Shown one piece after another: positions 34,819-44,738 of a stretch of DNA of 64,000 bases. Made by a program: the position numbers and the translations under genes. The first letter of the stretch is position 1. Every line of letters begins with the position of its first letter. The notes under the pieces were generated by a model. That model was not told where the DNA came from. It did no database searches and saw nothing but the letters and a program-made list of their open reading frames with translations. The stretch comes from DCFW01 sp963790715 (GTDB taxonomy: Bacteria > Bacteroidota > Bacteroidia > Bacteroidales > Bacteroidaceae): contig CAWBPN010000018.1 of the NCBI GenBank assembly GCA_963790715.1, positions 310,001 through 374,000 on the forward strand, read 5' to 3'.

Positions 34819-36153
34819 ATGTCTAAAAAAATTGTCATATTAGGAGCAGGTGAAAGCGGCGTTGGTGCTGCCATCCTTGCTAAAAAAGAAAAATTTGACG
34901 TATTTGTTACTGATTCATCACCAATAAAAGACAAATATAAAAAAATCCTGGACGAAAGAAACATCGTTTGGGAAGAAGGCCATCACAGCGAAGACATCAT
35001 ATTAAGTGCCGACGAAGTTATCAAAAGTCCGGGAGTACCTAACGATGTACCTATTATACAAAAACTTATTGCCAAAGGTACTTCTGTAATCGATGAAATA
35101 GAATTTGCCGGAAGATATACAAAAGCCAAAATGATTTGTATTACAGGAAGCAACGGCAAAACAACAACCACATCATTAATATACCATATTTTCAAAAGTG
35201 CCGGATACAATGTTGGGATAGCAGGCAATATCGGCAAAAGCCTTGCTTTGCAAGTAGCAGAATGCAACTTCGACTACTATGTCATAGAACTGAGCAGCTT
35301 CCAACTTGACCACATGTACAAGTTCCATGCAAACATTGCCATTATTTTGAATATCACTCCCGACCATCTTGATCGCTACGGATATAAATTTCAAAACTAT
35401 ATTGATGCCAAACTGCGCATAACACAGAATCAAACGCCTGATGACGCGTTTATTTATTGGAACGACGACCCTGTGATGCAAAAGGAATTATTAAAGCATA
35501 AATTCATCGCCAAACATTATCCTTTCTCCGAAAAGAAAGAGGACGATGCTCTTGCATACACCGATAAGGGAAAAGTATATTTTAAATATCCGATGCAGTT
35601 CAACATGGAGGAAGAATATCTTGCACTGACAGGCAAACATAATCTTTACAATTCCCTGGCCGCCGGCATTTCGGCCGACATTGCAGGTGTTAAGAAAGAA
35701 GATATACGCACAGCGTTAACCGACTTCCAAGGTGTACCTCACCGTTTGGAGAAAGTGACACGCGTTAAAGGCATTGAATTCATCAACGATTCAAAAGCCA
35801 CGAATGTAAATGCATGCTGGTATGCTCTTGAAAGCATGACTACCCCAACGATATTAATACTTGGAGGAAAAGACAAAGGCAACAATTATTCCGAACTGGA
35901 TGAATTGGTAAAAGAAAAAGTTAAGGGAATGATCTTTTTAGGTGTTGACAACAGCAAGCTACATGAACATTTCGACAGCTTCAATATTCCTATTAAAGAT
36001 AGCCAAGATATGAAAGACTGTGTAAACAAAGCTTACAAAATGGCTGATACCGGCAACACGGTATTACTGTCACCGTGCTGTGCCAGTTTCGACCTGTTTA
36101 AAAACATGGAAGACAGAGGCGACCAATTTAAAGAATGCGTAATGAATCTATAA
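34819..36153 (+). CDS. murD: UDP-MurNAc-L-alanine:D-glutamate ligase MurD
   Basis: 444 residues. The N-terminal Rossmann domain opens with IVILGAGESGVGAAILA. The central P-loop is CITGSNGKTTTTSLIYHIF, then IELSSFQLD and ITPDHLDRYG. The C-terminal domain has FINDSKATNVNA and LSPCCASFDLFKNMEDRGD, a near-perfect MurD signature. It catalyses addition of D-Glu. The gene follows mraY after 4 bases. Confidence 0.96.
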   Translation: MSKKIVILGAGESGVGAAILAKKEKFDVFVTDSSPIKDKYKKILDERNIVWEEGHHSEDIILSADEVIKSPGVPNDVPIIQKLIAKGTSVIDEIEFAGRYTKAKMICITGSNGKTTTTSLIYHIFKSAGYNVGIAGNIGKSLALQVAECNFDYYVIELSSFQLDHMYKFHANIAIILNITPDHLDRYGYKFQNYIDAKLRITQNQTPDDAFIYWNDDPVMQKELLKHKFIAKHYPFSEKKEDDALAYTDKGKVYFKYPMQFNMEEEYLALTGKHNLYNSLAAGISADIAGVKKEDIRTALTDFQGVPHRLEKVTRVKGIEFINDSKATNVNACWYALESMTTPTILILGGKDKGNNYSELDELVKEKVKGMIFLGVDNSKLHEHFDSFNIPIKDSQDMKDCVNKAYKMADTGNTVLLSPCCASFDLFKNMEDRGDQFKECVMNL

Positions 36154-36163
36154 ACGCTATAAT

Positions 36164-37417
36164 ATGGATTTACTAAAAAAGCTTTTTAAGGGCGACAAAG
36201 TAATATGGGTTATATTCTTTCTACTTTGTATGATTTCCATTATAGAAGTTTTTAGTGCGTCAAGCTCTTTAACCTATGGTACTGGAAATCATTGGAAACC
36301 TGTAGCCCAACATACCAGCATTTTACTGGTGGGCACTCTTATCATTTTATTAGTACATAACATCAATTATAGATACTTTCAGGTTGGTGGCATCATTCTA
36401 TATCCGATATCGGCTGTAGTGCTGCTATTCGTATTGGCCAGCCATAAAATAAACGGTGCATCAAGATGGTTAAGCGTTTTCGGTATTCAATTCCAGCCAT
36501 CCGAAATAGCCAAAATGGCTTTAATCATTTGCGTGGCATTTATTTTAGCCAGGTCTCAAGAAAGTGATGGCACCTTAAATAAGAAAGCTTTTCCTTCGAT
36601 TCTCAGTCTTACAATTATTACATGCCTTTTGATATTCCCTGAGAACTTCTCAACATCAGCGTTGCTGTTTTGTGTAATCATGATAATGATGTTCATAGGT
36701 CACATTCAGTTGAGAAAAATAATATACACGATATTGGGAGCAGTAGGCTTAGGCGTCATATTAATAACGGTAGCACTGCTGATGCCACAAGGCAATAAGA
36801 ATATAGGAATGCACCGTATGTCTACATGGCAAGGACGTATTGCAGTATTCAAAAGTCACAACCAAGACGTGCCGGCAGCGCAATTCGATATAGAACATAA
36901 CAATCAGGTAGCCCACGCAAACATAGCAATAGCAACAAGTAATATTATAGGTAAAATGCCGGGTAACAGTACACAACGTGATTTCCTAGCACAGGCATAT
37001 TCCGATTTCATATTTGCAATTATTATTGAGGAGTTGGGACTACTTGGCGGATTATTTGTTGTAATTTTATATGTATGGCTGCTTATACGTGCCGGACGAA
37101 TTGCCAAAAAAGCAAGAGGTAACTTCGCATCAACGTTGGTTATGGGATTAACACTTATGATGGTAAGCCAAGCTTTGCTGAATATGTGTGTTGCAGTGGG
37201 ACTGTTGCCGGTAACCGGGCAGACATTACCTTTCATCAGCAAAGGTGGAACATCAACTATTGTAAATTGCATATATCTGGGTATGATACTTAGCGTGAGC
37301 CGTTACACACAAAGTTCCGAAGCTGAAAAGCACGACGGAATTACTCCAAACATAGATGATTCGAATATCACTAAAGAGACATTGGAAAGTGATGATAAAA
37401 TAATAAATGGTGAATAA
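36164..37417 (+). CDS. ftsW: septal lipid II polymerase FtsW
   Basis: A 417-residue SEDS-family membrane protein with about ten helices. It polymerises lipid II at the septum with FtsI. Conserved stretches: ASSSLTYGTGN after helix 1, HKINGASRWLSVFGIQFQPSEIAKMALI (read in parts), AYSDFIFAIIIEELGLLGG, and LLPVTGQTLPFISKGGTS, where most relatives have Tyr in place of this Lys. The C-terminal 40 residues are hydrophilic and acidic. Confidence 0.94.
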   Translation: MDLLKKLFKGDKVIWVIFFLLCMISIIEVFSASSSLTYGTGNHWKPVAQHTSILLVGTLIILLVHNINYRYFQVGGIILYPISAVVLLFVLASHKINGASRWLSVFGIQFQPSEIAKMALIICVAFILARSQESDGTLNKKAFPSILSLTIITCLLIFPENFSTSALLFCVIMIMMFIGHIQLRKIIYTILGAVGLGVILITVALLMPQGNKNIGMHRMSTWQGRIAVFKSHNQDVPAAQFDIEHNNQVAHANIAIATSNIIGKMPGNSTQRDFLAQAYSDFIFAIIIEELGLLGGLFVVILYVWLLIRAGRIAKKARGNFASTLVMGLTLMMVSQALLNMCVAVGLLPVTGQTLPFISKGGTSTIVNCIYLGMILSVSRYTQSSEAEKHDGITPNIDDSNITKETLESDDKIINGE

Positions 37418-37428
37418 ATGGATTAATC

Positions 37429-38559
37429 ATGAATAAAGAATTACGAATTATTATCAGCGGTGGCGGGACAGGCGGACATATTTTCCCAGCTGTATCCATA
37501 GCCAATGCCATTAAGGAGCAACATCCCGAAGCAAAAATATTATTTGTAGGAGCAGAAGGACGCATGGAAATGCAACGAGTACCTGCTGCTGGATATGATA
37601 TAAAAGGACTGCCTGTAGCAGGATTCGACAGAAAACATTTGCTCAAGAACGTAAGTGTGCTTATAAAACTGCTGAAAAGTAAAATGATGGCACACCAAAT
37701 TATTAAAGATTTCAAGCCTCAAGTTGCTGTAGGTGTTGGAGGATATGCAAGTGGTCCGACACTTGACGAAGCTGAAAAGATGGGAATACCTACCCTACTT
37801 CAGGAACAAAATTCTTATGCAGGCGTTACAAACAAACTGTTAGCAAAAAAGGCAAGTAAGATATGTGTGGCATACGAAGGTATGGAACGGTTCTTCAATA
37901 AGGACAAAATTATCATGACCGGTAATCCTGTCCGCCAAAACTTAGTGAACAGCTCAATAACCAAAAAAGAAGGCATTGAGCATTTCAAGCTTGATACTCA
38001 TAAAAAGACAATATTAGTAATCGGTGGAAGCTTAGGCGCACGCACAATTAACGAATGCATTCTTCAAAACATAGTTACCATCCAGGCAGGAAAGAATATA
38101 CAAATCATCTGGCAAACAGGTAAATATTATTATAAACAAGCTCAGGAGAGTATCAAGCATTATACCGAATTGCCTATCTATTGCACCGATTTTATCAGTA
38201 GTATGGAGCATGCTTATGCTGCAGCCGACTTGGTTATATCACGTGCCGGTGCCGGATCAATATCCGAATTCTGCTTATTGGGTAAAGCTGTCATTCTAGT
38301 ACCTTCGCCAAATGTTGCCGAAGACCACCAAACTAAGAATGCATTGGCTTTAGTGAAAAAAAATGCGGCATTATACGTAAAAGATATTGATGCTGTCAAA
38401 GAATTAATTCCTTTGACTTATGAAACGATTAAAGATGAGAAAAAGTTGCAAACGCTAAGCAATAACATTAAACAACTCGCTTTCCCCGATTCAGCAAACA
38501 CTATTGCAAAAGAAGTATATAAATTAGCAGACGAATATAGAAAAGAACATGGAATTTGA
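37429..38559 (+). CDS. murG: N-acetylglucosaminyltransferase MurG
   Basis: 376 residues, GT28 family, which converts lipid I to lipid II at the inner face of the membrane. The glycine-rich loops are ISGGGTGGHIFPAVSIANAI and VGGYASGPTL, then GGSLGARTIN. The UDP-GlcNAc site appears as ISRAGAGSISEFCLLGKAVILVPSP (read in parts), followed by AEDHQTKNALAL. Eleven bases overlap murC. Confidence 0.96.
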   Translation: MNKELRIIISGGGTGGHIFPAVSIANAIKEQHPEAKILFVGAEGRMEMQRVPAAGYDIKGLPVAGFDRKHLLKNVSVLIKLLKSKMMAHQIIKDFKPQVAVGVGGYASGPTLDEAEKMGIPTLLQEQNSYAGVTNKLLAKKASKICVAYEGMERFFNKDKIIMTGNPVRQNLVNSSITKKEGIEHFKLDTHKKTILVIGGSLGARTINECILQNIVTIQAGKNIQIIWQTGKYYYKQAQESIKHYTELPIYCTDFISSMEHAYAAADLVISRAGAGSISEFCLLGKAVILVPSPNVAEDHQTKNALALVKKNAALYVKDIDAVKELIPLTYETIKDEKKLQTLSNNIKQLAFPDSANTIAKEVYKLADEYRKEHGI

Positions 38560-39925
38560 TCAAATAAAATCAGTATACTTTGTCGGTGCCGGAGGTATCG
38601 GCATGAGTGCATTGGAAAGATATTTCGATGCAAAAGGTAAAAAAGTTGCCGGTTACGACCGCACACCTACCAACTTGACACATGCTTTGGAAAAAGAAGG
38701 CGTTGCCATTCATTACGAAGCAAATACGGATTTAATACCTGATTATTGCAAGGATAAATACAGTACCTTAGTCGTTTACACTGCAGCTATACCTACGACA
38801 CAAAAAGAAATGAAATATTTTCTTGATAAAGGTTTCACGGTAGAGTTGCGTGCACAAGTACTTGGTACTGTAACACGTGCGAGCAAAGCGTTGTGTGTGG
38901 CCGGCACTCACGGGAAGACTACAACTTCAACAATGGCGGCACATATCATTCACCAGTCGCATTTGGACTGTACCGCGTTCCTTGGCGGTGTATCAAAGAA
39001 CTATAACAGTAGCTTCATCCTATCGGCAAAGAGCGACTTTACTGTTTTGGAAGCAGACGAATTCAATCGTTCTTTCCATTGGCTGTCACCGTATATGACT
39101 GTGATTACAGCCACCGACCCCGACCATTTGGATATCTACGGAACCAAAGAGGCTTATTTGGAAAGCTTCCGCAAATACTCTTCACTGATTCGCCCCGGAG
39201 GCGCACTAATAATACATAAAGGGTTGGAGATGAAACCCGATGTCCAAGACGGAGTAACAATATACACTTATTCACAAGATGAAGGCGATTTCCATGCCGA
39301 TAACATTCGTGTAGGAAACGGAGAAATATTTTTTGACTTCATCTCTCCTAAAGGGAAAATAAAAGACTTACAATTAGGTGTACCAATCCGCATCAACATA
39401 GAGAACAGCATCGCCGCAATGGCTTTGTGCCAACTCAACGGATGCACCAATGAAGAAATTCGTAAGGGCATAGCAAGCTTCATCGGCGTTGATCGTCGTT
39501 TCGACTTTAAGATAAAGAACGACAAGATAGTTTTCCTGAGCGACTACGCCCACCATCCCAATGAAATAAAGCAGAGCATACTATCTATACGCGAACTATA
39601 TAAAGATAAAAAAATTACAGCCGTATTTCAACCTCATCTTTATACACGTACACGCGACTTTTATAAAGACTTTGCAGCGAGCTTATCAATGCTCGATGAA
39701 GTTATTTTGCTTGACATATATCCGGCACGCGAACAACCGATACCAGGAGTAACAAGCAAACTTATTTACGACAATTTGAACCCCGGAGTAAAAAAGTCGA
39801 TGTGCACCAAAGCCGAGTTGCTTGAAGTGTTGAAAAACAAAAAAATTGAAGTTCTTATCACACTTGGAGCTGGCGATATTGACGATATGGTACCTGAGAT
39901 AACTAAATTGTTAAACCAAAGATGA
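38549..39925 (+). CDS. murC: UDP-MurNAc:L-alanine ligase MurC
   Basis: 458 residues. The start MEFDQIKSVYFVGAGGIGMSALE gives the nucleotide-sugar-binding fold (cited in parts). The P-loop is CVAGTHGKTTTSTMAAHI, then EADEFNRSFHWLSP and ATDPDHLDIYG. The C-terminal ligase domain has LSDYAHHPNEIKQSI and QPHLYTRTRDFYKDFA. It starts the stem peptide by adding L-Ala. It overlaps both murG and ftsQ by a few bases. Confidence 0.96.
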   Translation: MEFDQIKSVYFVGAGGIGMSALERYFDAKGKKVAGYDRTPTNLTHALEKEGVAIHYEANTDLIPDYCKDKYSTLVVYTAAIPTTQKEMKYFLDKGFTVELRAQVLGTVTRASKALCVAGTHGKTTTSTMAAHIIHQSHLDCTAFLGGVSKNYNSSFILSAKSDFTVLEADEFNRSFHWLSPYMTVITATDPDHLDIYGTKEAYLESFRKYSSLIRPGGALIIHKGLEMKPDVQDGVTIYTYSQDEGDFHADNIRVGNGEIFFDFISPKGKIKDLQLGVPIRINIENSIAAMALCQLNGCTNEEIRKGIASFIGVDRRFDFKIKNDKIVFLSDYAHHPNEIKQSILSIRELYKDKKITAVFQPHLYTRTRDFYKDFAASLSMLDEVILLDIYPAREQPIPGVTSKLIYDNLNPGVKKSMCTKAELLEVLKNKKIEVLITLGAGDIDDMVPEITKLLNQR

Positions 39926-40662
39926 TAAAAAAAATTCTACTGTCACTTGCACTTTTAGCTGTTATTGCTTACATTGCGATTGCAATTACACAGTTTAGCA
40001 ACAAACCTAAAAATAGGATTTGCAGGGACATTGAATTAAAATATAAAGATAGCACCAACACACCATTCATCACAAGAGGTGAGATTTGTTTGCAACTGAT
40101 ACAAAAACATCTTTATCCGGTAGGAGGAAACATGGATGACATCAATCCTTTGAAGATAGAGAAAGCATTGCAGGAACTGCCACTTGTAGAGCGCGCGGAA
40201 TGTTACAAAACCACAGGTGACAAACTGGGGTTAAACATACACCAACGTACTCCAATACTCAGAGTGATGAATGACAAAGGACAGGACTTCTACATAGACA
40301 GCAATGACAAAATCATGCAATTCAATTTAAAATGTCCGGTAAATATTCCTATTGTCACGGGAAGTGCAGAAAAATCTTATGTTATGCGGGATTTATATAA
40401 CTTTGGTGTATTTTTGCAAAAAGACAAGTTTTGGAATGCACAAATTGAACAAATTAATGTATTGCCGACCCGGGAGATAGAATTAATACCGCTTGTAGGA
40501 GATCAAACTATCTTCATGGGTACTATATATAATTACGAAAAGAAGCTGTCGAGACTAAAGAGATTTTATACGGAGGCTATGAATAAGGTCGGATGGAATA
40601 AATATTCAAGAATTAATTTGGAATTTGACAACCAGATAATATGTACAAAAAAAGGAAAATAA
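39922..40662 (+). CDS. ftsQ: cell division protein FtsQ
   Basis: 246 residues with one N-terminal membrane helix (about 3-23) and a periplasmic region with a POTRA-like part (about 40-110, ending in LPLVERAECYK) and the FtsQ beta domain (HQRTPILRVMNDKGQDFYID). It scaffolds FtsL and FtsB at the division site. Similarity is moderate, as usual for FtsQ; gene order between murC and ftsA confirms it. The start overlaps the murC stop in ATGA style. Confidence 0.9.
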   Translation: MIKKILLSLALLAVIAYIAIAITQFSNKPKNRICRDIELKYKDSTNTPFITRGEICLQLIQKHLYPVGGNMDDINPLKIEKALQELPLVERAECYKTTGDKLGLNIHQRTPILRVMNDKGQDFYIDSNDKIMQFNLKCPVNIPIVTGSAEKSYVMRDLYNFGVFLQKDKFWNAQIEQINVLPTREIELIPLVGDQTIFMGTIYNYEKKLSRLKRFYTEAMNKVGWNKYSRINLEFDNQIICTKKGK

Positions 40663-40665
40663 GAT

Positions 40666-42144
40666 ATGGGAAATGACGTTATTGTTGCAATAGAATTGGG
40701 ATCATCTAAAATATCCGGTATAGCCGGCACAAAAAATCCCGATGGCAGTATCGAAATATTAGCATACTGCAAGGAAGACTCATCAACCTTTATGAAAAAG
40801 GGTATGGTCTATAATATAGACAAAACCGCTGAATGCCTGTCTAAAATCATGAACACGCTCCAATTGCAACTCCATTGTACTATATCGAAAGCCTATGTAG
40901 GCATCGGTGGCAATGCTTTGAAGACAATCGAAAACAGAGTACCTTATAAGTTAAATGGAGAGACTAAAGTGACTCAGGAAATTATTGACAACATCAATGA
41001 TGAAGACATATCATTGCAAATCCCGAATATGGAAATTCTTGACGTCATACCTCAGGAATATAAAGTGGGACACGATTACGAAACCGACCCAGTCGGTATA
41101 GTTACTGACAGCATAGAAGGTAATTTTCTTAACGTGATATGCAAGACCACCATCAAAAAGAATCTTGAGACGTGCCTTATGAAAGCTCACATCGAAGTGC
41201 CTGAATATTACATATCTCCTAAAGCCACTGCTGTTGCAGTACTAAGCGAGGCAGAACGCAAATCATGCTGTGCACTTATCGACTTCGGTGCTGAAACAAC
41301 AACAATATCAATATACAATAATAGCATACTCAAATTTTTAAGCACCCTACCTCTTGGCGGCAACAATATCACAAAAGATATTATGAGTGAAAAAATAGAA
41401 AAGGAAGATGCTGAAAGATTAAAGATCAAATACGGTTATGCCAAATCAAAAGTCACGGAAGACAGTGAAGACGAAAACTACTCATTCGGCGAGCCGAGAC
41501 GCACAATCTCAGCTAAGCTGTTAGCTGACATCATAGAGGCACGCCAACAGGAAATTATTGCCAACGTCTGGCATCAGCTAGAGCTTTCAGGACAAAAAAA
41601 TGAAATAATAGAAATAGTGCTGACTGGCGGAGCAAGCAACATGCGCGAACTGGCAGAAGCAATAAAATCAACGACAAACTTCGCCGGAGAAATAAAAATC
41701 ATGAAAGTCCCATGTCCCTCGTTCAAAGTAAAATGGGACGAAATGCCTATAAACGGAACAATTAACACAGTTGTTGGACTATTGTCATTCAGCAAAGAAA
41801 GTTGCGGAGATATGAACACTGACGAACAACCTGCAAAGGGACCGATTTTCCACGAAGATGACATAGACAAAAATGTCGAAATTGATAAGGCCGAAGGAGA
41901 TGAGAACGAAGATGATTATGACAATGATGAAGAAAGACGGCATAAGGAAGAGCAGGAGCAATTAGATCGTGAACATGATAGAGAAATAGAAGAAGCCAGA
42001 AAACGTGACAATAAATTATTAAAAGATAAAAGGCGAAAAGAGAGAGCAATAGAAAAAGAAGGTAAAAATAAAAAATCTTTCGGCAATATACTGAGTAATT
42101 GGAAAGAGAAATTATTCAGTGATCCGGGAGAAGAAAATGAATAA
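40666..42144 (+). CDS. ftsA: cell division protein FtsA
   Basis: A 492-residue actin-fold ATPase that ties FtsZ filaments to the membrane. Seen: VIVAIELGSSKISGIAGTK (phosphate 1), the 1C-domain region with YVGIGGNALKTI, ALIDFGAETTTISIY (phosphate 2) and IVLTGGASNMRELAEAI (adenosine motif). The last 100 residues are an unusually long acidic then Lys/Arg/Glu-rich linker ending in the amphipathic membrane-targeting helix (FGNILSNWKEKLFSD). Such tails are normal in Bacteroidota. It precedes ftsZ by 26 bases. Confidence 0.95.
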   Translation: MGNDVIVAIELGSSKISGIAGTKNPDGSIEILAYCKEDSSTFMKKGMVYNIDKTAECLSKIMNTLQLQLHCTISKAYVGIGGNALKTIENRVPYKLNGETKVTQEIIDNINDEDISLQIPNMEILDVIPQEYKVGHDYETDPVGIVTDSIEGNFLNVICKTTIKKNLETCLMKAHIEVPEYYISPKATAVAVLSEAERKSCCALIDFGAETTTISIYNNSILKFLSTLPLGGNNITKDIMSEKIEKEDAERLKIKYGYAKSKVTEDSEDENYSFGEPRRTISAKLLADIIEARQQEIIANVWHQLELSGQKNEIIEIVLTGGASNMRELAEAIKSTTNFAGEIKIMKVPCPSFKVKWDEMPINGTINTVVGLLSFSKESCGDMNTDEQPAKGPIFHEDDIDKNVEIDKAEGDENEDDYDNDEERRHKEEQEQLDREHDREIEEARKRDNKLLKDKRRKERAIEKEGKNKKSFGNILSNWKEKLFSDPGEENE

Positions 42145-42170
42145 AAATATTTTTAAACAACAATAAGACC

Positions 42171-43475
42171 ATGACAGACAAATTAATGCCATTCGATTTT
42201 CCAACCGATTCACCAAGTATCATCAAGGTTATAGGTGTCGGCGGAGGTGGCGGTAACGCTGTTAAACACATGTATGAGCAAAGCATACACGATGTCACAT
42301 TCGTGTTGTGCAACACTGATAGCCAAGCCTTAAAGAAATCGGAAATACCTATTAAAGTACAATTAGGGAAAAAAACCACAGGCGGACTAGGTGCAGGCAA
42401 CGACCCTGAAGTAGCCAAAGCTGCCGCCGAAGAAAGCGAACAGGATATTCGCAACTTGTTCACAGACGGTACGCAAATGGCCTTTATAACAGCCGGAATG
42501 GGTGGCGGCACAGGTACTGGTGCGGCTCCGGTCGTAGCAAAAATAGCCAAAGAAATGGGTATACTTACTGTAGGTATCGTCACCATTCCTTTCTTATTTG
42601 AACGCAGGAAAAAAATTTTGCAAGCTATTGACGGTGTTGAAGAAATGAGGAAAAACGTTGATGCCCTACTTGTAATCAACAACGAACGCTTGCGCGAAAT
42701 ATATACCGACGGTATCACTACATTGAAAGAGGCTTTTGCCAAAGCCGATGATATATTAACAGTAGCTACTAAAAGTATAGCAGAAATCATTACTGTTGAA
42801 GGCGAAATAAACCTTGATTTTCGTGACGTGAAGAAAATATTAAAAGACGGCGGCGTTGCAATAATGTCAAATGGTACGGCAAGAGGTGAACGTCGACTTA
42901 AGACGGCTATAGATAATGCATTGCATTCTCCGTTGTTGAATGATAACGACATTTATAATGCCAAGAAAATCCTTTTCAACATTTCGGCAAGTGACGATGC
43001 TCCGATATTGGCAAGCGAGACTGAGGAACTCAACAATTTCATGAAATCTTTTGACCCTAATATTGAGGTTATATGGGGAACAAGCACAGACCAATCGCTT
43101 GGTGAAGATATTAAAATCACCATTTTGGCAACCGGCTTCGGGCTAAGCAACATACCAAATGTAGGAGAAAAGAAACCTGTAAAGATCCGTCCCGAAGATA
43201 GGCGTATTGAACTAGAGAAAAATGAAAAAGATGCAGAACGTGTAAATGGATATTACGGAAAAACCAACAACACATTAAAATCAGGTTTTCAGATATTCAT
43301 TTTAAACGGATCGGACATTGATAATCCCGATTTGATTGAAATGCTTGAATCAAGTCCTACTTACAAGCGTAACTACAAGATGGTACAAGATATTGAAGAT
43401 AAGCGAGTAAATGAAGAAGAAATACGTAACAGCGATAATTCTTCAATAAAAGAAGATGGTTCAATTGAATTTTGA
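42171..43475 (+). CDS. ftsZ: cell division GTPase FtsZ
   Basis: 434 residues. The tubulin-like GTPase forms the Z ring. Nucleotide loops are GVGGGGGNAVKHMYE and the tubulin signature GMGGGTGTGAAPVVAKIAK, with the T7-loop region LDFRDVKKIL (catalytic Asp). The C-terminal domain reaches about residue 320. A variable linker follows, and the end (ISDN-like SDNSSIKEDGSIEF) only loosely resembles the FtsA-binding peptide of relatives. Confidence 0.96.
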   Translation: MTDKLMPFDFPTDSPSIIKVIGVGGGGGNAVKHMYEQSIHDVTFVLCNTDSQALKKSEIPIKVQLGKKTTGGLGAGNDPEVAKAAAEESEQDIRNLFTDGTQMAFITAGMGGGTGTGAAPVVAKIAKEMGILTVGIVTIPFLFERRKKILQAIDGVEEMRKNVDALLVINNERLREIYTDGITTLKEAFAKADDILTVATKSIAEIITVEGEINLDFRDVKKILKDGGVAIMSNGTARGERRLKTAIDNALHSPLLNDNDIYNAKKILFNISASDDAPILASETEELNNFMKSFDPNIEVIWGTSTDQSLGEDIKITILATGFGLSNIPNVGEKKPVKIRPEDRRIELEKNEKDAERVNGYYGKTNNTLKSGFQIFILNGSDIDNPDLIEMLESSPTYKRNYKMVQDIEDKRVNEEEIRNSDNSSIKEDGSIEF

Positions 43476-43496
43476 TAATATAAAAAACATACTGAA

Positions 43497-43946
43497 ATGA
43501 GTTTATTCGATCAAATAAGCAAAGATATTGTGTCGGCAATGAAGGCACAAGACAAAGTGCGTTTGGCTGCACTTCGCAACGTAAAAAAATATCTTATTGA
43601 AGCCAAAACAGCTCCGGGAGCTAAAGATACGGTAACAGATGACGCTGCACTGAAAATCATTCAAAAGCTGATTAAGCAAGGCGAAGAATCCGCTCAAATC
43701 TACACCGAACAAAATCGTAAAGACTTGGCTGACGAGGAATTGGCACAGGTAAAGGTTATTGAAGTATATCTGCCAAAACAGATGACTCCGGAGGAACTGG
43801 AAGCAGCTCTTAAGGAAATCATCCAACAAGTAGGAGCTACAAGTCAAAAAGATATGGGTAAAGTAATGGGTGTTGCCTCAAAGCAATTGGCAGGCAAAGC
43901 TCAGGGAAAAGACATTTCCACGAAAGTCAGAGAATTATTAGCATAA
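43497..43946 (+). CDS. GatB/YqeY domain protein
   Basis: 149 residues, the full length of YqeY-type proteins: MSLFDQISKDIVSAMKAQDK start, LAALRNVKKYLIEAKT, KLIKQGEESAQIYTEQNRKDLA, EVYLPKQMTPEELEAAL, MGKVMGVASKQLAGKAQGK. It resembles the tRNA-binding tail domain of GatB, so a role near aminoacyl-tRNA is guessed, but its function is not established. It is the last gene of the dcw operon, as in other Bacteroidota. Confidence 0.9.
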   Translation: MSLFDQISKDIVSAMKAQDKVRLAALRNVKKYLIEAKTAPGAKDTVTDDAALKIIQKLIKQGEESAQIYTEQNRKDLADEELAQVKVIEVYLPKQMTPEELEAALKEIIQQVGATSQKDMGKVMGVASKQLAGKAQGKDISTKVRELLA

Positions 43947-43970
43947 AAGCTCACTTATTAAATAATAACA

Positions 43971-44006
43971 AATGAGGCGGAGATTAATGCTTCGTCTCAT
44001 TTTTTG
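43971..44006 (+). terminator. terminator of the dcw operon
   Basis: AATGAGGCGGA (43971-43981) pairs with TTCGTCTCATT (43991-44001) through two G-T wobbles, followed by T5. It ends the 16-kb run that starts at mraZ and may also serve the convergent recO gene. Confidence 0.75.
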
Positions 44007-44012
44007 TATCCG

Positions 44013-44738
44013 TTAATCAAACAAATCCTTCAAAATATCCAACGATTTCAGTTCCGGAAAGTTTGGAATATGCAGCCTGTAGTATTCATTAAGAATAGTA
44101 AGGCAACGCATTCGCTGCTCCCTGTTCAATTTATAGTGGTACATATTTGTATATCGCATTTGCATCAAATAATATATCCAGCGAGCCTCATCCGTTTTAA
44201 GATAATATGTATGCATAGGAGTTTGTGCACTGAAGCAGCCGTTCACCAAGTCAAAAATATAACCTGAACGATAACCTGAAAGATTGGGATATAAACCTAA
44301 GAAACGAGAAATCTGCATTAGAAAGGCCAAGTGGAAATTAGCCACCGATGATTTCATTTCGTCAAGCCATTCTATCGAAGTCACAAGAAACTCAAACAAA
44401 GGTTTGTCTTCATATTCTCCACGAAGGGCAAAATGCAAAAATTCAGACAGAAACATCACTATCGAAGCCTTATAAACATCAAAAGGAATGGAAAGGAAAG
44501 GAGCCGGCAAGCATACGTCCTTCATATAATGCAACGTCTCGCAAGGTTTTATATCTGTAACGAATTCGAGAATAGACAGCGGTTGATAAAAAATATTATT
44601 GCGTCCCCCACTCTTTCCGCTTGCAATGCGCACGACAAAAGAGACACATCCAACTTTGTCTGTAAAAACTTCAACAACCTTCTTACGGTCACCTATCTTT
44701 GTGGTATGCACCACTATGCCTCTCATCTTTTGCTGCAT
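44013..44738 (-). CDS. recO: DNA repair protein RecO
   Basis: 241 residues. The N-terminal OB fold (MRGIVVHTTKIGDRKKVVEVF) and a helical C-terminal domain fit RecO, which loads RecA onto SSB-coated DNA with RecR. The four zinc-finger cysteines found in some RecO proteins are absent, as in other Bacteroidota. The ATG at 44738 shares its first base with the stop of the restored upstream HTH frame (TAATG), pointing to a former two-gene operon. Confidence 0.9.
   Translation of the reverse strand: MQQKMRGIVVHTTKIGDRKKVVEVFTDKVGCVSFVVRIASGKSGGRNNIFYQPLSILEFVTDIKPCETLHYMKDVCLPAPFLSIPFDVYKASIVMFLSEFLHFALRGEYEDKPLFEFLVTSIEWLDEMKSSVANFHLAFLMQISRFLGLYPNLSGYRSGYIFDLVNGCFSAQTPMHTYYLKTDEARWIYYLMQMRYTNMYHYKLNREQRMRCLTILNEYYRLHIPNFPELKSLDILKDLFD

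Noticed and set aside
28088..43946. Missing murF and ddl as a lesion in the dcw cluster
   Set aside because: Bacteroidales dcw clusters commonly lack these genes, which lie elsewhere. No remnant is seen at the expected place.
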